64,000 bases of DNA, from the NCBI GenBank assembly GCA_018105865.1, contig CM030837.1, forward strand, positions 4,793,475 through 4,857,474. The letters run 5' to 3'. Under the pieces are notes generated by a model, which was given only the letters and a program-made list of their open reading frames with translations, ran no database searches and had not been told where the DNA came from. The DNA comes from Metaphire vulgaris. Its lineage: Eukaryota; Annelida; Clitellata; Crassiclitellata; Megascolecidae. Shown here one piece after another: positions 28,921 to 39,694 of the stretch (position 1 is its first letter; every line of letters starts with the position of its first letter). The position numbers were made by a program, and so were the translations under genes.

Positions 28921-29390
28921 TGATTTATGAACTGAAGCCTCCTCGACCCACACGTTCATCATCTTACCTGATCACTCTGTCACGACCACTGAATCAGTCA
29001 TCCCTGAAAATTTGCAACCGTGCCTTCTCATACGCCTCACCTGAACTTTGGAACTCGATCCCATCTTTCCTCCGCAGACTTGGACACTTTCAAACAATAA
29101 AATCTGAATCCTCATTTCCTATAATTCCTGCATTATCTCCTCAAGTCTTCAGGTCTAAGTTTAAATCCTTCCTTTTTCTAAAATCATGTCCTCCATAGCT
29201 GTAACAACCTAGCCTCACTGCCCTTTGGATGTTGACTATTGCCTGGCTGATAAATATACCTTCCCCGTAGCTATTTTAAGAGAGGCTGAGCGCCTAAGAA
29301 TAAGCAGCTACTGTTGTCAGTGTTGTGCTGTCCAAGGTGCTATAGAAATCCACGAGATTTACTTTACTTACTTACTTACTTTGAAGAGAC
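28921..29390 (+). pseudogene. CR1/L2-like LINE 3' end
   Basis: SYASPELWNSIPSFLRR and FRSKFKSFLFLKS are the last residues of a CR1/L2-type ORF2. The 3' UTR ends GTGCTATAGAAATCCACG and a (CTTA)n tail. Inverted 3' ends of the same kind occur near 22590, 22930 and 27960. Confidence 0.65.
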
Positions 29391-29554
29391 AGACTTTAAT
29401 ATCAAGATAATGGCTTTGAGCCTTTGACTCATTTGAGCGATATTTGAGCGATGTTTCACAATAAAGGTGATATTGGCAAAATTTCTATAGAAATACTTAG
29501 AATTAGTGAACAATTACCATTCTTATATTTGATCAACATTTATCACTGAATACA

Positions 29555-30099
29555 GGGGAATATTCTCAGATGGATTCAAAATTGGTTGAAGGGAAGAAGA
29601 CAGAAGGTTGGCATTAGGAGTGGCCATTGAGAATGGGCAAGTTATTAGTGGAACGCCTCAGCATGGGCGTATTTATAAAGGCTTAAAGGGGTATGCTGAA
29701 ATTTAAGAAGTTCGAAAAATAACTTATTCTATGTTCTGCAATAACATACAGTTTAAGTTTATTAAAATGCTGTAGTTTCGATTAATTGCCTCAATTTTTT
29801 GCTCCATAATTGTTTAACAGACGAAAGCTGATTGCAATATGTAACGACGCAGTAAAGAAACATTTATTAATTATGGAACGCATACTTTCTTAAAGTTTCC
29901 TTCACTTTACTACATTTTTTACTAGGCCCTAATTGCACAAATTAAGTTATGAAGCAAATATCTCCTAAAACTAATTTTAAAATATTTTGCGGTGCAACCG
30001 AAGGGAAAGGCCAAAGACCAAAGGGGTACGCTATGGATCAGGAGCATACCCCCTAAATATGCCACTGTGCCTCAGGGCTCAGTGCTTGGGCCATTGCTC

Positions 30100-30145
<46 letters not shown>

Positions 30146-30637
30146 GATATCGATGAAGGATTATTATCCAAAATTTCAAAGTTTGCCGAGGATACAACGA
30201 TATGCAGAAATATAGACTCGGAGGATGATGCAAAAATTTTACAGGAAGATCTAAGGAAATTGTTTCAGTGGTCTGTGGACTGGCAGATGCTTTTCAATAT
30301 CGATAAATGTTCTGTAATGCATGTTTGGAAATATAATAATGGTAATAAATATTTTTTAGGGGAAAGGTTCTAACCAAAACAGAAAAAGAAAGAGACTTGG
30401 GGTAATCATCCATAGAAGTTTGAATCCATCTCACCAATGCATGGAAGCAGCAAAAAAGGGAAACCAAATGTTGGGAATGATGAAAAGGACAATAGTGAGT
30501 CGAGACAAAGATGTAATCATAAAACTATATAAGTCATTAGTAAGGCGACTAAGGCCTCATCTAGAATACTGTGTTCAGGCATGGAATCCATTCTTGGAAA
30601 GAGATATAGAGCTTTTAGAAAAAGTGCAAAGATGAGC
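29555..30637 (+). pseudogene. CR1-like reverse transcriptase fragment, split by a hAT-type MITE and a (TA)n expansion
   Basis: The reading shows WIQNWLKGRRQKVG before the MITE (29662-30067) and QGSVLGPLLF after it, then a (TA)n run at 30106-30141 inside the usual FLIYINDI motif. SKFAEDTTI follows (FADD in active enzymes), then WQMLFNIDKC and RPHLEYCVQAWNP. Stops and frameshifts show it is inactive. Confidence 0.75.
29662..30067 (+). mobile_element. hAT-type MITE inside a CR1-like reverse transcriptase
   Basis: Ends CATGGGCGTATTTA and TAAATATGCCACTG are imperfect inverted repeats. Flanks CGCCTCAG and TGCCTCAG (7 of 8) lie in the TPQGSVLGPLL codons, so removing the insert restores the normal order of motifs. 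Confidence 0.8.
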
Positions 30638-30639
30638 AA

Positions 30640-31136
30640 TTCCCTTGAAGTTCCATACTGCTGATGTATCTTTCGTTTGGCCCGCATTCAAAGATTTTCA
30701 ATAGTCTAGTGTGGACATCATCTTCTGGGTCAATGACATTCTGTTCATGAATCATGATTGAGTGCATGTCAATTCCATTTCTTATTCTCAAAATGTTTGC
30801 ATACATTGCCCATCATCTGGTATTGTGTGAGATCCTGGAAAGATAAGCTGTGAAATCAGAGGCTCAAGTGTGACATATCTACAATCTGTAACTTCTAGTA
30901 AGAAGCACTTCCCACTAGCTCTTTCAACTCCACCGAAGACCCAATGGCCCCCCACCACTGTCCTTGATGGTACTTCCTATGAAAGAATTTTTACTTGTCA
31001 ACTTCAACAACAATTGGCTGGCCATTGGCCTCTAACCACCACCTCATGTTATCCAGAATGTTATTTATCCAAATTTCCCATTTTCGCTTTTCAAAGTACA
31101 CAACCGAAAACAAAAATGGTTTGGATCGTAAAATAG
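30640..31136 (-). pseudogene. ISXO2-like (Merlin/IS1016-type) transposase remnant
   Basis: Read on the minus strand in more than one frame, this stretch shows the family order: QPIVVEVDK (first acidic residue), RKYHQG, a glycine-rich block FGGVERASGKCFLLEV, then LEPLISQLIFPGSHTI, then a His/Asn-Asp block (IMIHEQNVIDPEDDVHT). A stop follows VEVDK and frameshifts occur, so it is dead. Family role: DDE-type transposase of Merlin DNA transposons. It abuts a CR1-like fragment on the left and the outer end of the inverted-repeat arm on the right. Confidence 0.7.
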
Positions 31137-31319
31137 TGAAACTAGGCGGTAGACAGTAAGAATTTGGACCTATAAACTGCAGGAATACCGTGCTTATAAT
31201 ATAATACCAAATTTCAAAATGCTTTTATAATTCTCATGCAGCAACCATGTGTTCCATGAATTTCTTCACATCCAACTTGATCGGCATCATTCAAGTCTAC
31301 TGATGCAATAACTTTTTTT

Positions 31320-31971
31320 GTAATCATTTACTACTTTGGGGTTCAAATTAATTGCATTAAGATCACTGTAAAAATGGTCAAATATTACAAAAATTAGTTT
31401 AAAAATCCAGAAAGTCCACTTTATTTAACGAGAAAAGTAGTGTTCAGGAGAACAAATGTTTAACAACAGTTAATCATGTTCATTGTGTTCAGCAGACCAA
31501 ATGTTTCACAGTGGATAATTATAAGCTACTGTGCACAAGAGCAATGGCTTATTGTATTCCTGCACATTTCTATACCTTGCCGTCTGCATTGATGGTCAGG
31601 CGACAAGGCTGAGCAAAGATTAGACAGATGAAAGAGTTCACAATTAATTGCCTGTTCAGTTAGCCATGAATCAGTGGGAGTAGTGTGGACGTGTTGTGCT
31701 TCTCATTGCAAATATCCATTTGCACAATGGTGTCTGGATCTACTAATGTTATTAAAGTATGAGGTCTTCCTGCCACTATAGCCTCATTCACCAGCATGAA
31801 ATTTATTTTAGTTTTTAAATTTTTAAGCAGACAGCAGCCTTAAATAAATATGCTTTTGAACATTACCCAGATATATGATTACCAGATACCATTATGATTT
31901 AGACGAATAAAGTGGACTTTTTCCATTTTTGTAATGCTATTAATTTGAACCCCTAAAGTAAGTGATTACCA
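31320..31971. mobile_element. TIR element inserted in the inverted-repeat arm
   Basis: The ends are inverted copies of each other for about 50-60 bp (shared core GGGTTCAAATTAAT then GCATTA). Flanks ACTTTTTTT and ACTTTTTCT may be an 8-9-bp target duplication, which would suit Merlin- or Mutator-like elements. The TRAF2 intron copy at 41.1 kb lacks this block, which shows it is an insertion. Confidence 0.6.
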
Positions 31972-32240
31972 CTTTTTCTCTATTATTTGTATAAACAACT
32001 AGTATTCATTAACTTTTTACAAAATTGGCTATTTTTCTTGTGCATCCTCTTGACCAATGGTATGTACACAGAAACTATGTTCAATACTCACATCACCAGC
32101 ATTAGTAGCTCTTTCAATTGATGGCTCTATATTCACAAATTGGATGCCATAAGGTGTAAAGACTTCATCTAAGAATTGGGCGGAATTAACAAAGGGAGAA
32201 GGATGCATTTATATATTAAAATTAATGCTGCAGGTGATAA

Positions 32241-33096
32241 TGTAACGAAACCCCTAATGCTGGGATTCCATCTGTTACAATCCGGCGACTGGCCTGTTCT
32301 TGCCAAAGTTCTACTCTTAACCAGCCTACCGGTTTTATAATAATAATAGTGCTTATTGGACCTTTCTCCAGGATGCCACGTCCAAACACTATCGGGGTAT
32401 CCTTGGCACGTTTTGGGTCCCTAGCTTTTTGGCTAGGTCTTCTGAATTAGTTAACTCCTCACACCCTTATCTATACTGCTAGCACCCTTCCTGTATCTCC
32501 TTTCTAGTGTCAGTGCACCCTTTCTAGTGCTGCTCGTTCCTTTCTCACACCCTCCTAAAGTGTCTATCCTCCATACTCAACATGGAACGCGCCATGAGAT
32601 TTATCTTTGGATGGGGCACAACCCTGCCCCTTGGGTCCTGCTTTACGCAGTAAATCAGCTATCCCGTATAAAGGAATCGCTTATTCTACTTCATAGTCCA
32701 ATCAAGGCTTACCCTGATGACTATCCACCACTGCTCTCTAGAACTCACTCTTATGTGTGCTCACTTTTACGTGTGCTCACTCTGTCCCTTCCTTTTCCTA
32801 ATCAACTAAGGCCTTACTTAACCTCCTTGGACCCTCCTTAACGGTGGTGTGCTTAAGTCATATCTTAACCTTACTGGGAAACCTACATTATTTGTGCTAT
32901 CTATCAAATAACCTTATGCCTCTATTTAGAATAATTACCCTTCTTTTACTGATATTCATTAATCCTTATTTACTCTAGGAATATTACTTATTTAAGTATA
33001 CTAATGTTTTACTTATAATTCTCTACTGACATAAGCGCCTCTAGTGAACGATTGAAACTATTTACATTACATGAGGTGCCCATAAAATTCGCTACA
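32241..33096 (-). repeat. Long terminal repeat (3' LTR in element orientation) of Gypsy-type element
   Basis: Starts TGTAACGAAACC and ends TTCGCTACA on the plus strand. It is preceded by ATAA (32237-32240), which is repeated at 36915-36918, giving a 4-bp target-site duplication. The inner border shows only a weak purine tract. Confidence 0.93.
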
Positions 33097-33355
33097 TTAC
33101 CCGGACTTTACCTATGAATGGTCCCCATTCATTCTTATGGACCCATCCCAGTGTGGGGTAACAAATCTGTGTACTTATCTAACAACATTATGCACATAAT
33201 TATCAGTCTTATACAAGCAATCAATGAAACATTATGTACAACATTAACATTCGTATACAATACAATTATACAGTCATCACAACATAATTACATACAAGAA
33301 CATTCGTAATAACATTTTAACATCAGCAATAACTTTTACAATGACGAATGTCCTT

Positions 33356-33616
33356 TCAATCGTCGTATCTTGCAGGTCTTCTTATATTTCCTCTTGGTCG
33401 TAAACGTGGAATTCCGAAAACGTTGTTTCCACGTGGCTCTTCTGGAACTTCCGTGAACGTCTCTTCAAGTTCTTCGGCGACAATGTTCCTTTCTTGGTCG
33501 TTGACATTCACTTCTTCTTCCGCTTCTTCAAACGGTGGTCCCTGTTCTTCGCAGACGAATGTTCTTCCTGTCGATTTCTTTTGTACTCGATGATCGAGAA
33601 GTTCATTCTGATTCAA
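33356..33616 (-). CDS. Short open frame after gag-protease; resembles the C-terminal tail of a Gypsy integrase
   Basis: An 86-codon open stretch overlaps the end of the gag-protease frame by a few bases in another frame. It has no ATG at its start. It is acidic in the middle (EEAEEEVNV) and ends RRPARYDD, like the Arg-Pro-rich ends of many Gypsy pol polyproteins. The likely reading is that pol was deleted between the protease and this tail. Expression by frameshift is conceivable but unsupported. Confidence 0.5.
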   Translation of the reverse strand: MNQNELLDHRVQKKSTGRTFVCEEQGPPFEEAEEEVNVNDQERNIVAEELEETFTEVPEEPRGNNVFGIPRLRPRGNIRRPARYDD

Positions 33617-35799
33617 ACCAATGAAGGGTCTTTCGTGGAACTTCTGCCATTCCGGTAACGATTTCTTCGTCTTCTGGGTGTGAATACCCGTATTTCATCT
33701 TTCCTTCGAAATTCTTTCTGATGTATCCCCAAGTTGTATTCATCTGTACGCCTCTTTGTGTCTTCATTTCTTTGAGACTTCTGGTCCGTCGCGACCGGTT
33801 GTACTTCACCAAGTCCGTCATTCCGACATAAGACTGCAGATGTCTTGTTCTTGTTGGACCTCCTTACTTGAACTCCCTCTGGCTGTTCCAAAACAACCTG
33901 TGCCGCATGCACCCCGGACTTAGCTTTTGCTTTGTCCTTTCTAACTTCCTTACTCTGACTCGGGTTTTGCTTCTTCAAACACATGCGTCTACATTGTGAT
34001 GTACGACTCTGGATTGTCGATGAAACTTTCCTGCGTCCTATGCGTACTTCCCCAGTAATGAAATTCACTTGACAATCGTTATCAACTAGAAATTCCATTC
34101 CAAGCATGATCTCCTTTACGTCTTTAGACACTAAAAATGTTACTTGCTGTCTGCAACCCCAACTAAATCTCACATCTACCGTCACTTCACCAATCAGCCC
34201 AATTTCGCTTCCATTGGCTGCTAACAACTTCTCGGTCGTGGGTTCTATGACCATGTCTTTAGCCATGCTTTCAGGTATCAAATTCACTTCTGATCCCGTA
34301 TCAACTAAAAACTGACACTCACGTCCTTCTATCACACCAGTTATATATACTGATCTCTTCTTATTTCTCTCTCCTGCGGTTGTCAGCACATTATGACTTA
34401 TCGACTCTCTAGGAGATTCCGTTCTTCTATCACACCGACAATGTTTCGCTAAGTGTCCTAACCGTTGACACTTAAAACATCTTACTTTACCTCTTCTTTC
34501 TGTGTTAGAGTGAAATGTCTTTTTGTTGGTCCTCACTGTCTTGGGTTCCGTTTCATCGTTGTCTTCAGATGCAGACATTCTTTCTTCAGTTCTACGTGGT
34601 TTAATGTTTCGTTTCCATGTCCTGGGTCTAGTTGCTGTATTGCTGCTAGTTGATGGTATCCTTTCTTCTGTCTCGTCAAGTATGCGTGTTGTACTCTTCA
34701 ACAATTTCCTCTCTAAGTCGGCTTGCCACTTTTCTTGTTTTATTCTCTGTTCTTCAAATAAACCCTTTATTTGACTCATAATTCTTTCTACTACGTCCTC
34801 TTCATTGATACTTCGTACTTGTTTATAGTTTCTACCCTGTCTCTGATGGGTCATATATTCATCCTCTGTGGCTTGTCTATAGCTATCCAATCTTAAGGTA
34901 ATTCTGTAGGCTTCGTCAAGAGAACGTGGCTCCCTTTCTCTGACCTTTAAAGATAACTCTCTGTCGGACAATGCTTCTAAGAATGCATCTCTTGCTAAGA
35001 TCTCCGTAGTGTCGTTGTTTGGTCCTGGGAATGCTAAGGTGACCAATTTTCTAATATCATGGAGAAGATCCCCAAAACTCTCCTTCTCTCTCTGCTTCCG
35101 ACATCGTAACTGGGTGCGAAAGGTTTCCTGTTGGGCCTCTAACCCATATCTCTGTTGTAGCCTTTCCACCAATTCATCATATGCGACTTCTTTCTTAGCT
35201 CCAAAATCCCATAGAAGTTGAGCTGGTCCTTTTTCTAAGGAACACTGCAGAAATGCACCCTTCTCTCTTTCCGTCCATCCATTGTATTCTGCACAAACCT
35301 CAAACTGCCTCAGAAATGTTTCTAATGGTATCAATCCATCAAACTTGTTTGGTTTCATCGGTGACCACTTAGATGTATTTCGAGCTCTTCCTTCTCGACG
35401 AGCTGGTCTCATAAATTCTCGCATATCTGAATCAGACCACTTTTCTTTCACTTTAGTGAACCTTTGCTGTTTCTGTATTATGGGTGTCTCTTGGTCCATG
35501 CCTCCTACAATTCCGTGGCCCTTATGAGTTTTGAGTCCAATATCCAATCCTCCATATCTAGCAGTACTCTTTTCCTTGCTCCGAGCACCCATTTCCAATC
35601 TCTGTGCTCGTCCGAACTCACAAATCCTTTCTTTGCTGGGTATATGATCAATGGCTCGTCTTCGGTGCTTATCAACAGACAGTTCCTCTTCTATCATTGA
35701 CTCCAATAATTCATCTTCCTCAATGAGTTGTGTACTTTCCGTGTCATAATCTACACGATTCTTAGTATCGCACAGCTCGTCCTGCTTAGGTTCAGCCAT
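33613..35799 (-). CDS. LTR retrotransposon Gag with CCHC zinc knuckle and aspartic protease
   Basis: A 728-codon frame begins at an ATG (35799). The first half is a retrotransposon gag-like region (for example FLRQFEVCAEYNGWTE and AQLLWDFGAK, followed by a charged LHDIRKLV stretch). A CCHC knuckle (CFKCQRLGHLAKHC) lies near the middle, then a retropepsin domain with the catalytic FLVDTGSEVNLI and a downstream IMLGMEFL flap/core motif. Beyond the protease the frame stays open for about 140 basic, low-complexity codons with no reverse transcriptase motif. Family role: Gag forms the particle and binds RNA; the protease cuts the polyprotein. The reading frame is intact, unusual beside the decayed elements nearby and in line with the young LTRs. 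Confidence 0.9.
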   Translation of the reverse strand: MAEPKQDELCDTKNRVDYDTESTQLIEEDELLESMIEEELSVDKHRRRAIDHIPSKERICEFGRAQRLEMGARSKEKSTARYGGLDIGLKTHKGHGIVGGMDQETPIIQKQQRFTKVKEKWSDSDMREFMRPARREGRARNTSKWSPMKPNKFDGLIPLETFLRQFEVCAEYNGWTEREKGAFLQCSLEKGPAQLLWDFGAKKEVAYDELVERLQQRYGLEAQQETFRTQLRCRKQREKESFGDLLHDIRKLVTLAFPGPNNDTTEILARDAFLEALSDRELSLKVREREPRSLDEAYRITLRLDSYRQATEDEYMTHQRQGRNYKQVRSINEEDVVERIMSQIKGLFEEQRIKQEKWQADLERKLLKSTTRILDETEERIPSTSSNTATRPRTWKRNIKPRRTEERMSASEDNDETEPKTVRTNKKTFHSNTERRGKVRCFKCQRLGHLAKHCRCDRRTESPRESISHNVLTTAGERNKKRSVYITGVIEGRECQFLVDTGSEVNLIPESMAKDMVIEPTTEKLLAANGSEIGLIGEVTVDVRFSWGCRQQVTFLVSKDVKEIMLGMEFLVDNDCQVNFITGEVRIGRRKVSSTIQSRTSQCRRMCLKKQNPSQSKEVRKDKAKAKSGVHAAQVVLEQPEGVQVRRSNKNKTSAVLCRNDGLGEVQPVATDQKSQRNEDTKRRTDEYNLGIHQKEFRRKDEIRVFTPRRRRNRYRNGRSSTKDPSLV

Positions 35800-36058
35800 G
35801 CTTATTGCTCTAAGCTCTTCCTGAGTGCTGAGCCGTCTGAGTGCAACACACTTCCGTAAAGTGGACCTTCAATGAGCTTATACAGTGCTTACACTGCTAT
35901 CTCTGGTCTCAACTACGATCGTACCAGTGAGTCTTATAGCCGTTATACAAGGTAGCACACACCCACTCTTGCCAGTGCCTACTCTTGTGGCTTATCAGTG
36001 GCTCAATTCCTTCTCTGTGCTAATCCAGCGCCAAACCCCACTTCTCTGGTGCCAGTTA

Positions 36059-36914
36059 TGTAACGAAACCCCTAATGCTGGGATTCCATCTGTTACAATC
36101 CGGCGACTGGCCTGTTCTTGCCAAAGTTCTACTCTTAACCAGCCTACCGGTTTTATAATAATAATAGTGCTTATTGGACCTTTCTCCAGGATGCCACGTC
36201 CAAACACTATCGGGGTATCCTTGGCACGTTTTGGGTCCCTAGCTTTTTGGCTAGGTCTTCTGAATTAGTTAACTCCTCACACCCTTATCTATACTGCTAG
36301 CACCCTTCCTGTATCTCCTTTCTAGTGTCAGTGCACCCTTTCTAGTGCTGCTCGTTCCTTTCTCACACCCTCCTAAAGTGTCTATCCTCCATACTCAACA
36401 TGGAACGCGCCATGAGATTTATCTTTGGATGGGGCACAACCCTGCCCCTTGGGTCCTGCTTTCGCAGTAAATCAGCTATCCCGTATAAAGGAATCGCTTA
36501 TTCTACTTCATAGTCCAATCAAGGCTTACCCTGATGACTATCCACCACTGCTCTCTAGAACTCACTCTTATGTGTGCTCACTTTTACGTGTGCTCACTCT
36601 GTCCCTTCCTTTTCCTAATCAACTAAGGCCTTACTTAACCTCCTTGGACCCTCCTTAACGGTGGTGTGCTTAAGTCATATCTTAACCTTACTGGGAAACC
36701 TACATTATTTGTGCTATCTATCAAATAACCTTATGCCTCTATTTAGAATAATTACCCTTCTTTTACTGATATTCATTAATCCTTATTTACTCTAGGAATA
36801 TTACTTATTTAAGTATACTAATGTTTTACTTATAATTCTCTACTGACATAAGCGCCTCTAGTGAACGATTCGAAACTATTTACATTACATGAGGTGCCCA
36901 TAAAATTCGCTACA
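36059..36914 (-). repeat. Long terminal repeat (5' LTR in element orientation) of Gypsy-type element
   Basis: This 856-bp copy is almost identical to 32241-33096. I saw only two one-base indels by eye (near 36464 and 36870). It has TG...CA ends and is followed by ATAA, which matches the four bases before the other LTR. The element reads on the minus strand. Confidence 0.93.
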
Positions 36915-36918
36915 ATAA

Positions 36919-37020
36919 TCAAAATAAAAACCTCTGTACGTGACAATTCATTGCTACAAGTTTAACGCTTGACAGGAGCCCATTCACAGGTCACATAATG
37001 TTCCTGCAACAAAACAAACA
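36919..37020 (-). pseudogene. Antisense pseudo-copy of TRAF2 exon 4 upstream of TRAF2 exon 1
   Basis: On the minus strand TGTTTTGTTGCAG then GTGAATGGGCTCCTGTCAAG match the exon 4 acceptor and body at 40848-40900. A stop has replaced the coding frame just after GTCAAG. The copy is cut at its 3' side by the LTR element at 36914/36918. Confidence 0.85.
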
Positions 37021-37251
37021 GCAGAAAAAATAACAGAAATTTAATACAATTTCAGATATCAATTGGTAAAATTAATTGACAATTGCATAATGCATAATAA
37101 AGACAAACTTTCACAGAATATTTTATTTTTTTAAAAATACAACAAATGAAGAAAACGTGCAAAAATGTAGCTATGACCTCAACAGGAATGTCATTGACAT
37201 GTGTTTGCTGTCGATATATGTTCTTTTAGAGTGCACGTTTTGGAAGAAGAA

Positions 37252-39656
37252 ATGAGTGACAGTGGCAGAACCATTCTGCCGCCTAAAGGGTATCCTGTGG
37301 AGATATTCAGTGAATTGAACATCAAATATCTCTGCATCTTGTGCAATGCAACACTTAAGAATCCAGTTCAGAGTTACTGTGGTCACAGGTTTTGCAAAGA
37401 CTGCTTGGAATACAGAATTGGGTGTGAAAATTTGTCTGTCAGTTGCTCCATATTTAAAATCACTGTTTACCAGGCATATACCATCAATTCTAATGTGACA
37501 TTGCATTTTAAGAGCTAATTAATATGTTCATTTAGTTGTGCTTATAACCGGTTCCTAGCGTTTGTGAACAGAATTTATATGTGAATTGTTGAGAAATTAA
37601 CTACTGGTATGTTACAGAAAGTGGCTTCTCTTAACCCCTTAACTGGGTGCCCCGAGTAACGCTCGTCCATTTTACATTGAGTTACAAATAGTTGCCCAGT
37701 TAAGGGGTTAACGGTTAGCTACATTAACCTCTTAACCGCTGTGTGCCGGAAAAATTCGGCACAATGTGAATATTGGTAACACTGTTGCCTGAATTTTTCC
37801 AGCACATCTCCATCGACTTGCTTGTAATGCCTGGCACTCTAGAATTATTATTGCTTGGTGACTAAAAGGTTAAAGATATAATATTCAGTTACCTTACAGT
37901 CAAGTCAAAGCCGGTGTATACTGGAATTGTGTGATATTCCAGTAAGTTTGCATTGTTTGTATTGGATTTGATAATTGTTATTTTGAAGTTCTACAGTAGT
38001 TATTTTAAAATATGTTATTGAATTTTTATTTAGGTTAAATTCTGGTGAAGATGTTGTTTGTATTCAGTGTCAGAACGAAGATGCAGTTAATGAATACAGT
38101 CTGCTTAAATTGGAACAGGTATGTAAAATTTTTACAAGGTATTCTAAATTTAAAAACTTCCTCACTACTGTATTTTGTCTTCAATCAATTCCCGTGCTTC
38201 CTTTCCACTTGGTGTCCCTGTTCTAGGTTGACTGTGAATGTACCCCTCCATGATCTTTTTGATCTGTGCTTTCCTTTGCCATCTCCAGGTTTCCACGCCA
38301 CTGGAATTTGAGTTTAGGGTCTTCTCGTCACATGTCTTGCCAGTCTCCATCTACAAGAAACAATATACTTTAATACTAATATACTGAATATTAAAACTTA
38401 GATGATTTGTCATGATTATGTGTGATCTGTAAATAGGAATTAATTAACTTCTAGCTAGTTTAAATAAAAGCTGCAAATTGTTTGCCTTTTGCAGACATTT
38501 CCAGACAATGCTATCAAACGAGAGATGGTGAACTGTGCAGCACATTGTGTCAATGTTGGTTGTACTTGGACTGGACCTTTCAAAGATTATGAGGTCTTGT
38601 GAAGAGCTTCCTGATGTTCTTAAGTAGAAACTTTATCTGCATAAAGCATCAAATATACATATATAATTAGCCAATGCAATACAACAACGAGCATCATATA
38701 TTAGTACATATGTATTCCCAGCGTCCTGTAATTGTCTATTGGCTGCAGTAGTGATTAGCCTGATGTCTGCATTGGTGAATGGATATTTTTCAAAAACTGG
38801 GCAGTGATGCCTGGCTGGAAATCACGCGACCTCAGTGATGTTTGGCAAGTTTTATGCCCAGGTGTAGCTAGAGTAATCTAGCAGCAGTGAATAGATTTCC
38901 ATGGTGCGGTCAAGGGGTTGATACTTTATTATTGACCAATGTTTGTTATGTTGTTGACGATTCAGTTGAACTTGAAAGCAGAAATTATCTATGCGAAGTA
39001 AAATTATATTAATTGGGAAAAGGAACTTTTAAACGAAACTACGGTGTATATGGGAAACTGATCATTGTTGTGAAACAGGAAATTGTAAAGAATAGCAGGT
39101 TTAATTTTGAAATCATGCATTATGGGTGCCACAAGAATTAGAGCCTGGCCTATTTTTTGAGTAAAAAATGTAACTAATCTGACTTTAATTAGGTTCACTA
39201 TTTCTGGGTTTTTTAATTATAAAAATGATTTATTGAACAAGCAATGCTCACAAACAAAGCTCACAAATGATGCATGGTTTACTGCATCATTGATTATTGA
39301 TTTATTTATGCTTCATACAAACGACTGTCACCTCACAATGTTCAAAGGAGGATTCAGAACTCTGCATCAGGCTCAACCTGACGCTGTTGAATGGCTGAGA
39401 AAAACTGGCATACGCTGGAAGAAGAATGATTTATGCGAAGATTTCATTTTGCCAGCATGATCAACGTGCGGTGATCACATAATCAAATAGAATTGGACTC
39501 CAACTATAAATAGATCTATACATTTCTTTGGTAGCAATTGGACTAAATGTGCCCTTGAATTATTGAAGCTGAATTTTTCTGTGCAGTATTTATTTAACTG
39601 ATAATTTTGATTAGTAGTTAGGCATTATAGTTGCACTACAGTGCCACCACACACAT

Positions 39657-39694
<38 letters not shown>

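Larger units (their letters stand above)
32241..36914 (-). mobile_element. Gypsy/Ty3-type LTR retrotransposon, pol-deleted, recently inserted
   Basis: Two near-identical 856-bp LTRs bound a 2962-bp internal region and are flanked by a 4-bp ATAA duplication. A primer-binding-site-like TGGCACCAGAGAAGTGG starts four bases inside the right LTR (about 36038-36054, minus strand). The interior encodes gag, a CCHC knuckle and a retropepsin, then a short basic frame. No reverse transcriptase, RNase H or integrase core is present, so the copy cannot move without help. The near-identity of the LTRs implies recent transposition. It sits inside the left arm of the TRAF2-derived inverted repeat. Confidence 0.92.
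31195..37550. repeat. Left arm of a TRAF2-derived inverted repeat (enlarged by two insertions)
   Basis: Reverse-complemented, this region aligns in order with 40310-41270. It contains real TRAF2 exon 1 with its upstream acceptor (37130-37421). It also holds an antisense decayed copy of exon 4 with its acceptor TTTGTTGCAG (about 36919-37020, read on minus) and matching intron 4 sequence on the far side of the LTR element (31195-32240). Without the LTR element and the 652-bp TIR element the arm is about 1 kb. Confidence 0.85.

Noticed and set aside
34106..35700. Plus-strand frames across the LTR element interior
   Set aside because: They are antisense shadows of the 728-codon gag-protease frame.
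38165..38350. Minus-strand 61-codon frame in TRAF2 intron 2
   Set aside because: Possibly a LINE C-terminal scrap (RTGTPSGKEAREL-like end), but too short and degenerate to call.
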